The notes below the pieces were generated by a model, which did no database searches, was not told where the DNA came from, and worked only from the letters and a program-made list of their open reading frames with translations. Position numbers and translations under genes: made by a program. A stretch of 64,000 bases of DNA, taken from Neorhizobium sp. SOG26 (GTDB lineage: Bacteria; Pseudomonadota; Alphaproteobacteria; Rhizobiales; Rhizobiaceae). Shown here piece by piece: positions 7,374-13,843 of this stretch. Each line of letters starts with the position of its first letter. The first letter of the stretch is position 1. Location of the stretch: the NCBI RefSeq assembly GCF_003491345.1, contig NZ_CP025512.1, positions 1,488,001-1,552,000 of the forward strand, read 5' to 3'.

Positions 7374-8033
7374 TTAAGAACACAGCCCATCCATGTGAAA
7401 TCGCAGTTGTGCGGGCGGATAGCGATATTCTGCGCCGACCGGGCACGCATTGCGGGCGACGCAGCCTGATGCGAGGCATGTCGAGCGAGCGGCTTCGGTC
7501 CTCAGATAGGCGCGGCAGCTGGCAACGTCGAATCCGTCGGCTCGCACGGCACCGACCGGGCACGAGGTGGTGCAGGGTTTCGTCGAGCAGGATGCACAGG
7601 GATGTGGTGACGTTTCCGGAACGGTCTCGGTCGGATGGCGAAATGCCAGCGCGCCGCGATATCCGTGCCAGAGGCCGTAGACTGGATGAATGAGGATCCC
7701 GAGCGGCGAGGCCTGCATCGCTTCCGCCTTCATCGCCCATTGCTGGAACGGCTGCCACGGCGGATCGGACGGAAAGAAGGCTTCCGCCCCCATCTGCTCT
7801 GCGATGGGCTGGATGATTGCCTTCGACCATTGATCCAGCGGATGTAGCCCATCATAGTTTTCGCGCCACGCGTCAAAGCTCGTCCAGATGGACCCGCCCA
7901 CGTTCCCTAGCAACACCACCGACCGCGCGGATGCGCCGTCGGCCAACACCGGCCCCTCGCCCGCCGCAAAATTGACGACGCCCCGCAAGTGAATGCCATG
8001 CGGGGCGAGTGCGTCTGATAGCTCTTTCAACAT
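7374..8033 (-). CDS. QueG-like 4Fe-4S ferredoxin protein of the corrinoid cluster
   Basis: 219 residues with two 4Fe-4S-type cysteine sets near the C-terminus: Cys146, 149, 154 and 158 (CASCSTKPCTTSCP) and Cys173, 186, 191 and 197. This resembles the electron-transfer half of queuosine epoxyreductase and of ferredoxins encoded beside corrinoid methyltransferases. The N-terminal part (LHPLDQWSKAIIQPIAEQ, FPSDPPWQPFQQW) is family-like too. A sensible role is feeding electrons to reactivate oxidised cobalamin, given the neighbouring methyltransferases and the ASKHA activator; that is inferred from context. The start is the ATG at 8033. It lies downstream of mttB on the same strand, and its stop overlaps the second stop of the convergent small gene. 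Confidence 0.75.
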   Translation of the reverse strand: MLKELSDALAPHGIHLRGVVNFAAGEGPVLADGASARSVVLLGNVGGSIWTSFDAWRENYDGLHPLDQWSKAIIQPIAEQMGAEAFFPSDPPWQPFQQWAMKAEAMQASPLGILIHPVYGLWHGYRGALAFRHPTETVPETSPHPCASCSTKPCTTSCPVGAVRADGFDVASCRAYLRTEAARSTCLASGCVARNACPVGAEYRYPPAQLRFHMDGLCS

Positions 8034-8150
8034 TTGGCGTGCCGCTCATCGCGGCCCCTTGTACCGGTAGTGCGGACGCCAGACCCCCTCTTGGATGAAG
8101 TCGGCGACCAGCCTCGCGCCGCCTTGCTCCCTGGCGGCATCGGGCTCTCT

Positions 8151-9728
8151 TCAGGTGAAAGCGTCCGGCATTGAATCCTTGCGGTCCTTGATGAAGGCCA
8201 GCAACGCCTCGTCCACAGCCGGGTCGAGCGGCGGCGCCTCGTAGGAGTCCAGCCAGGCGCGGCAAAGCGCATTGGCGCGTTCCTCGACACGCTTCTGCCC
8301 TTCGATCTCCCATTGCTCGAAGGAATTGTTGTCGGCAAGCGGCGAGCGGTAAAATGCCGTCTGGAAATGCGCCTGGGTGTGCGAGCAGCCGAGGTAGTGG
8401 CTGCCCGGTCCCACTTCACGAATGGCGGAGAGCGCCTGGCCTTCTTCCGAAAGATCCACGCCCTCAGCCATCTTCTGCATCATGCCGAGCTGGTCCTGGT
8501 CGATCATGAACTTCTCGTAGGACGACACCAGGCCGCCCTCCAGCCAGCCGGCCGCATGCAGGACGAAGTTCGTGCCGGCCAGGAGTGTCATGTTGAGCGT
8601 GTTCGCCGATTCATGCGCCGCCTGGGCATCGGGAACTTTCGAGCCGCAGAGCGAACCGCCGGTACGGAACGGCAGGCCGAGCCGCCGTGCCAGCTGCGCG
8701 GCGCCATAAGACACGAGCGACGGCTCCGGCGTCCCGAAGGTCGGGGCACCCGACTGCATGGAGATCGAGGCTGCGAAAGTCCCGAACAGCACCGGCGCGC
8801 CCTTGCGGATCAGCTGCGTTGTTGCAGCACCCGCGAGAACTTCCGCCAGGATCTGCGTCAGCGTGCCGGCCACCGTCACGGGGCTCATTGCACCCGACAG
8901 GATGAACGGTGAAACGACGCTTGCCTGGTTGTGGCGGGCGTAGACCTTCAGCGCGCCGAGCATCGTGCCGTCGAACACCATCGGCGAATTGGCGTTGATG
9001 AGGTTCAGCGTCACGCAGTTGTTTTCAACGAACTCGTCGCCGAACACGAGCTTCGCCATGGCAATCGTGTCCTCGGCGCGCTCCGGAGCCGTCACCGACC
9101 CCATGAACGGTTTGTCGGAATATTTGATGTGGCTGTAGACCATGTCGAGGTGGCGCTTGTTGACCGGGATATCGACCGGCTCGCACACCGTACCGCCCGA
9201 CGAATGCATCGACGGCGCAAGGTAGGACAGCTTCACGAAATTGCGGAAATCCTCGATCGTCGCATAACGACGGTTGCCGTCGAGGTCGCGCACGAAGGGA
9301 GGACCGTAGACGGGCGCAAACACCGTCGCATTGCCACCGATATGGACGCTGCGCTCCGGGTTGCGGGCGTGCCAGGTAAATTCCTTCGGCGCTGTCTTCA
9401 GGAGTTCGCGGCAGAGCCCCTTCGGAAAGTGAACGCGGCTGCCGCGTACATCCGCACCTGCCTTGGCCCACAGGTCCAGCGCCTCCTCGTCGTCACGGAA
9501 CTCGATGCCGATCTCCTCGAGGATCGTGTCGGCATTGCGCTCGATGAGCTGCAGCCCTTCCTCGTCAAGCACTTCGTAGACGCCGATCTTGCGGGTGATG
9601 AACGGCAGCGACTGGCCCGGACCGCTTCCCGAACGCGCTGCACGCCGCCCGGCTGCCCCTCTCTCGCCCCGGCCTCGCCGACCGCTCCCGCCTGCCGCCG
9701 TTTCCGTGTTCTGGGTGATCTCGTCCAT
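8151..9728 (-). CDS. mttB: MttB-family methyltransferase, non-pyrrolysine type
   Basis: 525 residues of the trimethylamine methyltransferase family (COG5598), a TIM barrel that moves a methyl from a quaternary or tertiary amine to a corrinoid protein. Seen: GVYEVLDEEGLQLIERNAD, HIGGNATVFAPVYGPPFV, ASISMQSGAPTFGTPE, NMTLLAGTNFVLHAAGWLEGG. There is no amber codon where archaeal MttB has pyrrolysine, so it belongs to the branch that includes glycine-betaine methyltransferase MtgB; the exact betaine is unknown. Residues 16-38 form an Arg/Gly-rich tail (GRRGRGERGAAGRRAARSG) ahead of the fold. After the TGA (8151-8153) the frame stays open for 34 coding-like codons before another TGA. It diverges from the corrinoid protein gene. 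Confidence 0.88.
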   Translation of the reverse strand: MDEITQNTETAAGGSGRRGRGERGAAGRRAARSGSGPGQSLPFITRKIGVYEVLDEEGLQLIERNADTILEEIGIEFRDDEEALDLWAKAGADVRGSRVHFPKGLCRELLKTAPKEFTWHARNPERSVHIGGNATVFAPVYGPPFVRDLDGNRRYATIEDFRNFVKLSYLAPSMHSSGGTVCEPVDIPVNKRHLDMVYSHIKYSDKPFMGSVTAPERAEDTIAMAKLVFGDEFVENNCVTLNLINANSPMVFDGTMLGALKVYARHNQASVVSPFILSGAMSPVTVAGTLTQILAEVLAGAATTQLIRKGAPVLFGTFAASISMQSGAPTFGTPEPSLVSYGAAQLARRLGLPFRTGGSLCGSKVPDAQAAHESANTLNMTLLAGTNFVLHAAGWLEGGLVSSYEKFMIDQDQLGMMQKMAEGVDLSEEGQALSAIREVGPGSHYLGCSHTQAHFQTAFYRSPLADNNSFEQWEIEGQKRVEERANALCRAWLDSYEAPPLDPAVDEALLAFIKDRKDSMPDAFT

Positions 9729-9855
9729 GTCTCGTCCTCGCCTCGCGCCGTCCCGCGTCCTTTGTCTTGATGTGCCATGCTAGGGCGAACTGCAAGGCGA
9801 ACCCTGCCAGTCTGCGCCACGGTTTTGCGCAACACAGACATCGGCGCACCCTCGC

Positions 9856-9871
9856 CGTCGTTTTTCCGACG
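9856..9871. promoter_or_regulatory. Inverted repeat in the divergent mttB/corrinoid promoter region
   Basis: CGTCG (9856-9860) and CGACG (9867-9871) pair around TTTTTC. A second small repeat, GTTGA (9884-9888) and TCAAC (9896-9900), lies 13 bases further on. Both sit in the 265-base gap between the divergent mttB and corrinoid genes, where a shared operator would be expected. The GbdR-like and LysR regulators of this cluster are candidate binders. Confidence 0.3.
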
Positions 9872-9993
9872 TCGCGTTGTCGCAGTTGAAAGAAATCAAC
9901 GGACATTTTGCGGCTAAAGATAAAGGCAGACGGAGGAGCGTCTGATTTGCCTTTCCCTCGTCATTGGCACTCGAACCCCAAGGGAAGCAGTCC

Positions 9994-10695
9994 ATGTCCG
10001 ACGACGAAATCATCCTTTCGGAGCTTTCCGACGAGGAACTCGTGCAGCAAATGCACGACGACCTTTACGACGGATTGAAGGAGGAGATCGAGGAAGCGAC
10101 CAACATCCTCCTCGAGCGCGGCTGGACGCCTTACGACGTCCTGACCCAGGCGCTGGTCGAAGGCATGCGCATCGTCGGCATCGACTTCCGCGACGGCATC
10201 CTCTTCGTGCCGGAAGTGCTGCTGTCAGCCAATGCGATGAAGGCGGGCATGAACATCCTGCGCCCGCTCCTGGTCGAGACCGGCGCTCCGAAGCTCGGCA
10301 AGATGGTGATCGGCACCGTCAAGGGCGACATCCACGACATCGGCAAGAACCTCGTCGGCATGATGATGGAAGGCGCGGGCTTTGACGTCGTCGACCTCGG
10401 TATCAACAACCCCGTCGAAAACTACCTTGAGGCGATCGAGCGCGAGAAGCCGGATATTATCGGCATGTCGGCACTGCTGACGACCACCATGCCCTACATG
10501 AAGGTCGTGATCGACACGTTGAAGGAAAAGGGCATGCGCGACGACTATATCGTCCTGGTCGGCGGCGCACCGCTGAACGAGGAGTTCGGCAAGGCTGTCG
10601 GCGCGGATGCCTATTGCCGTGATGCCGCGGTCGCCGTGGAAACGGCCAAGGACTATATTCGCCGCAAGCACAACAGCCTAGCGGCCGGCGTCTGA
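9994..10695 (+). CDS. Methyltransferase cognate corrinoid protein (B12-binding)
   Basis: 233 residues, MtbC/MtmC type. A helical cap domain (about 1-95) precedes a cobalamin-binding Rossmann domain. It carries the signature GTVKGDIHDIGKN, whose histidine (His114) is the lower cobalt ligand, then MSALLTTTMPYM and VGGAPLN that line the nucleotide tail. It carries the methyl between MttB and the methyl-folate enzyme. The start is the ATG at 9994, after a purine-rich AAGGGAAG; an upstream TTG frame has no support. The first 35 residues hold 14 Asp/Glu against one Lys, unusually acidic and opposite to the basic tails of its partner enzymes. It is transcribed away from mttB. Confidence 0.93.
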   Translation: MSDDEIILSELSDEELVQQMHDDLYDGLKEEIEEATNILLERGWTPYDVLTQALVEGMRIVGIDFRDGILFVPEVLLSANAMKAGMNILRPLLVETGAPKLGKMVIGTVKGDIHDIGKNLVGMMMEGAGFDVVDLGINNPVENYLEAIEREKPDIIGMSALLTTTMPYMKVVIDTLKEKGMRDDYIVLVGGAPLNEEFGKAVGADAYCRDAAVAVETAKDYIRRKHNSLAAGV

Positions 10696-10730
10696 ACACA
10701 GGACCGGCCGCGGCTGCAGTTGATTGAGGC

Positions 10731-10889
10731 TTAGCGTGCTGCGCGATCGACCCGGCGGCCGGCATCCTGCGTTGCATCAACGGCATTTGCCGTATCCTGG
10801 CCTACGCCGCGGATCGTATTGCCGCAGGAAGAGAGAGAAACCATCGTCGCGAAAAGTGCGGCGATTACCGTGACTGTCTTGGCCGTCAT
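10731..10889 (-). CDS. Entericidin-like small lipoprotein
   Basis: A 52-residue protein read from the complementary strand: MTAKTVTVIAALFATMVSLS, then SCGNTIRGVGQDTANAVDA and a basic end (GRRVDRAAR). It has a positively charged start, a hydrophobic segment, a lipobox (LSSC, lipid-accepting Cys22) and the GNTIRGVGQDT motif of the EcnA/EcnB entericidin family. GGAG stands 8-9 bases before the ATG at 10889. Family members are small outer-envelope lipoproteins; in enteric bacteria they form a toxin/antidote pair tied to stationary phase, but rhizobial copies have no assigned role. It lies antisense between the corrinoid and DUF1638 genes, so its promoter faces theirs. Confidence 0.85.
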   Translation of the reverse strand: MTAKTVTVIAALFATMVSLSSCGNTIRGVGQDTANAVDATQDAGRRVDRAAR

Positions 10890-10903
10890 GATGGAATACT
10901 CCG

Positions 10904-11560
10904 ATGGATGTGGATCATATGGGTCCGGAAATCCTGCTTCCTGAGGAAGCCGCTTCTCCGGCTAAGGAACGTTCAACTTCTGAAAAAGTTCACGTGATCG
11001 CTTGCGGCGCGATTGCACGCGAAGTGCTGGCCGTCTGTCGCCAGAACAATCTCGACCACATCCACCTCAACTGCCTGCCCGGCATCTGGCACGCCTACCC
11101 GCAAAAAATCGTGCCCGGACTGGAGCAGGCGATCCGTGAAGCCCGTGATGCCGGCTTTTCGCGGATCTTCCTCGCCTATGCCGATTGCGGCACCGGCGGC
11201 GGCATCGATGAGCTCTGCCAGCGCGAAGGCGTCGAGCGCATTGCTGGCCCGCATTGTTATTCCTTCTTCACCGGCAACGAGCGCTTTGCCGAGCGGGACG
11301 ACGACGTCTTTTCCTTCTTCCTGACGGACTTCCTTGCCCGCCAGTTCGAGGCCTTCGTGGTCGAGCCGCTCGGGCTCGACCGGCATCCGCAGCTGAAGGA
11401 GATGTATTTCGGCAATTACCGCAAGCTCGTCTACCTCTCCCAGGAAGAGGACGAGGCCCTGCAGCGCAAGGCCCGCGAAGCAGCCGATTTCCTCGGGCTG
11501 GAATATGAGTACCGCTTCACCGGCTACGGCGATTTGCGCCACGCCCTGCACTCCGTTTAA
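10904..11560 (+). CDS. DUF1638-family protein of the corrinoid cluster
   Basis: 218 residues. Conserved-looking parts are HVIACGAIAREVLAVC, IHLNCLPGIWHAYPQKI, FLAYADCGTGGGIDELC, GPHCYSFFTGNERF and FVVEPLGLDRHPQLKEMYFG. This is the DUF1638 pattern, a family known mainly as a neighbour of corrinoid methyltransferases. The several Cys and His residues (CG..., DCGTGGG, GPHCY, LDRHP) hint at metal or nucleotide binding, but no reaction is established. The start is ATG 10904, or ATG 10919 if the first five codons are not used. The next gene on this strand follows 54 bases later, so the two are probably cotranscribed. Confidence 0.8.
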   Translation: MDVDHMGPEILLPEEAASPAKERSTSEKVHVIACGAIAREVLAVCRQNNLDHIHLNCLPGIWHAYPQKIVPGLEQAIREARDAGFSRIFLAYADCGTGGGIDELCQREGVERIAGPHCYSFFTGNERFAERDDDVFSFFLTDFLARQFEAFVVEPLGLDRHPQLKEMYFGNYRKLVYLSQEEDEALQRKAREAADFLGLEYEYRFTGYGDLRHALHSV

Positions 11561-11614
11561 CGGTTTTTTCTCTCACTCGCCGCAAAAGTGTCGCCCAGGA
11601 ACAAGGAGTGGCAC

Positions 11615-12388
11615 ATGCGGGAGCAGGATCCCCTGGTCGTTGTGATGACTACTGGTGGAATGAACCCGCAGGTGATGATCAATGCACTGAGCGAGCGCTT
11701 CCCCAACCTGCACGTCATCGAGGAACAGCCGGAGACCAAGGGCATGCTCTTGAAGCGGCGTGCCCGTCGCTTCGGATGGATCACCGCGCTCGGCCAGCTC
11801 GCAACCATGGTCGCGTCGCGGTTGGGCAAGAGTGTCGCCGCTAGGCGCTCGGCCGAGATCCTTCGTGACTACGGCCGCTCTGCCGAAAAAGACCCGTCCG
11901 TGCCCGTCACTCGCGTTGCCTCGCTCAATGACCCCACCTGTCACGCAGCGGTGACAGCCCTGCAGCCGAAGGCCATCTTCACCATTTCCTGCCGCATCCT
12001 CTCGGCCCGAACACTTGCCGCCATGCCCTGCCCGGTCATCAACTTCCATGCCGGGATCAACCCCATGTATCGCGGCCAGATGGGCGGCTATTGGGCGCGT
12101 GTCGCGGGCGATGAAGAGAACTTCGGTGCCACCGTACATCTGGTCGACAAGGGCATCGATACGGGCGGCTCCCTGTACGAGAAGCGCATCAAGCCTTCTC
12201 CCTCCGATAGCCTTGCGACCTACCCGCTCCTGATGACGGCAGCCGCCGTCGACATCAGCATCCAGGCGATCGAGGATGCGCTGAACGGTACGCTGAAGCC
12301 TTACCAGCCGAGCGGCCCGTCGCATCTGCGCTATCCGCCACCGGTCTGGACTTGGGCCTATCACGGCTTGACCAGGCGGATCTGGTAG
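11615..12388 (+). CDS. Formyltransferase-fold protein in the methyltransferase cluster
   Basis: 257 residues with the formyl-transferase N-terminal fold. VINFHAGINPMYRGQMGGYW corresponds to the folate and catalytic motif (Asn and His conserved), and ATVHLVDKGIDTGG to the downstream motif with the catalytic Asp. The start is the ATG at 11615, set by AAGGAG seven bases upstream; a GTG at 11588 is in frame but unneeded. The Met-tRNA formyltransferase C-terminal domain is absent, so the substrate is not initiator tRNA. Sitting among folate- and corrinoid-dependent enzymes, it could process the one-carbon unit after it reaches tetrahydrofolate; this is inference. A terminator hairpin overlaps its stop codon. 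Confidence 0.78.
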   Translation: MREQDPLVVVMTTGGMNPQVMINALSERFPNLHVIEEQPETKGMLLKRRARRFGWITALGQLATMVASRLGKSVAARRSAEILRDYGRSAEKDPSVPVTRVASLNDPTCHAAVTALQPKAIFTISCRILSARTLAAMPCPVINFHAGINPMYRGQMGGYWARVAGDEENFGATVHLVDKGIDTGGSLYEKRIKPSPSDSLATYPLLMTAAAVDISIQAIEDALNGTLKPYQPSGPSHLRYPPPVWTWAYHGLTRRIW

Positions 12389-12411
12389 CGACGTCCCTCC
12401 ACGTCGCTTTT
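12387..12411 (+). terminator. Intrinsic terminator after the formyltransferase-fold gene
   Basis: AGCGACGT (12387-12394) and ACGTCGCT (12401-12408) form a perfect 8-bp stem with the loop CCCTCC, followed by TTT. The stem begins inside the TAG stop codon. The next gene (12486) therefore probably has its own promoter, or receives read-through. Confidence 0.7.
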
Positions 12412-12485
12412 CGCGCCTGCTACGTCGTGGCAAGCGCAGTGTGGCGTCCTCCTCCGGTGCATGCTCGGACTGAACGGAGGAGTTC

Positions 12486-12797
12486 ATGGCAGATCGCATC
12501 ATCGTCTACTGGCGCGACATCCCGGCTCAGGTGATCATCAAGCAGGGTCGCAAGACCGCAAAGCGCGAGCTGTCGCTCCGGTTCACGGAAGCGATCGACA
12601 TGTGCGCCATGCGAACCGGCGCAGCCGAGACCGATGATTATCTTGCCGAATGGCGCAAGGCCGATCCGGTGCCGGTCTCGGACGATCTCGAGGCCGAAGC
12701 CGACAAGGCGGCCGCCGAACTCGAACAAGCATACGACAAGCAACGCCTCGTCGCGCTGGTGAAGGCCGGCGGTCGCGAATTGCAGCAGACGCAATGA
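12486..12797 (+). CDS. Virulence_fact-domain protein
   Basis: 103 residues beginning MADRIIVYWRDIPAQVIIKQ and continuing with GRKTAKRELSLRFTEAID, AAETDDYLAEWRKADP and a helical C-terminal part (ADKAAAELEQAYDKQRLV). This is the pattern of the Virulence_fact family (PF13769), small proteins found mostly beside corrinoid methyltransferase genes in rhizobia. Despite the name, no virulence role follows from sequence. A strong ribosome binding site (GGAGGAG) precedes the ATG. Because it always travels with such clusters, a chaperone or assembly role for the methyl-transfer complex is a reasonable guess. The folate:corrinoid enzyme gene begins 49 bases downstream. Confidence 0.82.
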   Translation: MADRIIVYWRDIPAQVIIKQGRKTAKRELSLRFTEAIDMCAMRTGAAETDDYLAEWRKADPVPVSDDLEAEADKAAAELEQAYDKQRLVALVKAGGRELQQTQ

Positions 12798-12846
12798 GAT
12801 TGGCACCCGCCGATACGGCACAGGGATCAGGAGCTATAGACCAGGG

Positions 12847-13809
12847 ATGACCCGCACGATCGTCGCATCCGCCACCCGCGAAGTTGTCATCGGCTTCGAC
12901 CAGCCCTTCTGCGTCATCGGGGAACGCATCAATCCCACCGGCCGCAAGAAGCTTGCCGCCGAGATGATCGAGGGTAACTTCGACACCGTCATCAAGGATG
13001 CGCTTGAGCAGGTTGCGGCCGGCGCCACCATGCTCGATGTCAATGCAGGCGTCACCGCTGTCAATCCGAACGAAACCGAGCCACCGCTGCTCGTGCGCAC
13101 GCTCGAAATCGTCCAGAACCTCGTGGACGTGCCGCTGTCGATCGATTCCTCCGTCACGGCCGCCATCGAGGCCGCGCTGAAGGTCGCCAAGGGACGCCCG
13201 CTCGTCAATTCTGTCACTGGCGAGGAAGAAAAGCTCGAAGCGATCCTGCCACTCTGCAAAAAGTACGACGTGCCGGTCGTGGCGATCTCCAACGACGAAA
13301 CCGGCATTTCCATGGATCCCGACGTGCGTTTCGCTGTCGCCAGGAAGATCGTCGAACGGGCTGCCGATCATGGCATCAAGAGCCATGACATCGTGGTTGA
13401 CCCGCTGGTGATGCCGATTGGTGCGCTTGGCTCCGCCGGGCTCCACGTCTTCGCCCTGCTTCGGCGCTTGCGCGAGGAACTGAAGGTCAACACGACCTGC
13501 GGCCTTTCCAACATTTCCTTCGGCCTGCCCCACCGCCACGGCATCAATGCAGGCTTCATCCCCATGGTCATCGGCGCCGGCATGACGAGCGCCATCATGA
13601 ACCCCTGCCGCCCGCAGGAAATGGAAGCGGTGCGCGCCGCCAATGTCTTGAATGGCACGGACCAGAACTGCTCGAACTGGATCATGACCTATCGTGACTA
13701 CAAGCCCGCCGAAGCCGGAGTTGCCGCGACAATGGCCGCTCCGGCAGCCTCGGCCGGTCGTCGTGGTGGTCGAGCAGCCCGTGCCGGCGCGGCCGCTCGC
13801 ATGGAATAA
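12847..13809 (+). CDS. Methyltetrahydrofolate:corrinoid methyltransferase (pterin-binding)
   Basis: 320 residues forming a pterin-binding TIM barrel like dihydropteroate synthase, AcsE, MtgA and the MetH folate domain. Seen: FCVIGERINPTGRKKL, GATMLDVNAG, PLSIDSSVTAAIEAAL, RPLVNSVTGEEEKL, VVAISNDETG, NTTCGLSNISFGLP. It should exchange a methyl between the corrinoid protein and tetrahydrofolate; in a degradative cluster the direction is towards folate. The C-terminal 20 residues (AGRRGGRAARAG...) are an Arg/Ala/Gly-rich tail beyond the barrel, similar to those on the other enzymes here. The activator gene follows 34 bases later. Confidence 0.88.
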   Translation: MTRTIVASATREVVIGFDQPFCVIGERINPTGRKKLAAEMIEGNFDTVIKDALEQVAAGATMLDVNAGVTAVNPNETEPPLLVRTLEIVQNLVDVPLSIDSSVTAAIEAALKVAKGRPLVNSVTGEEEKLEAILPLCKKYDVPVVAISNDETGISMDPDVRFAVARKIVERAADHGIKSHDIVVDPLVMPIGALGSAGLHVFALLRRLREELKVNTTCGLSNISFGLPHRHGINAGFIPMVIGAGMTSAIMNPCRPQEMEAVRAANVLNGTDQNCSNWIMTYRDYKPAEAGVAATMAAPAASAGRRGGRAARAGAAARME

Positions 13810-13843
13810 GAACTCGGCTCCCGGAGCCGCAGGCAGAAATGAA

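Noticed and set aside
8151..9728. Pyrrolysine-containing MttB
   Set aside because: No in-frame amber codon at the internal site; the extra stop seen is an opal at the C-terminal end.
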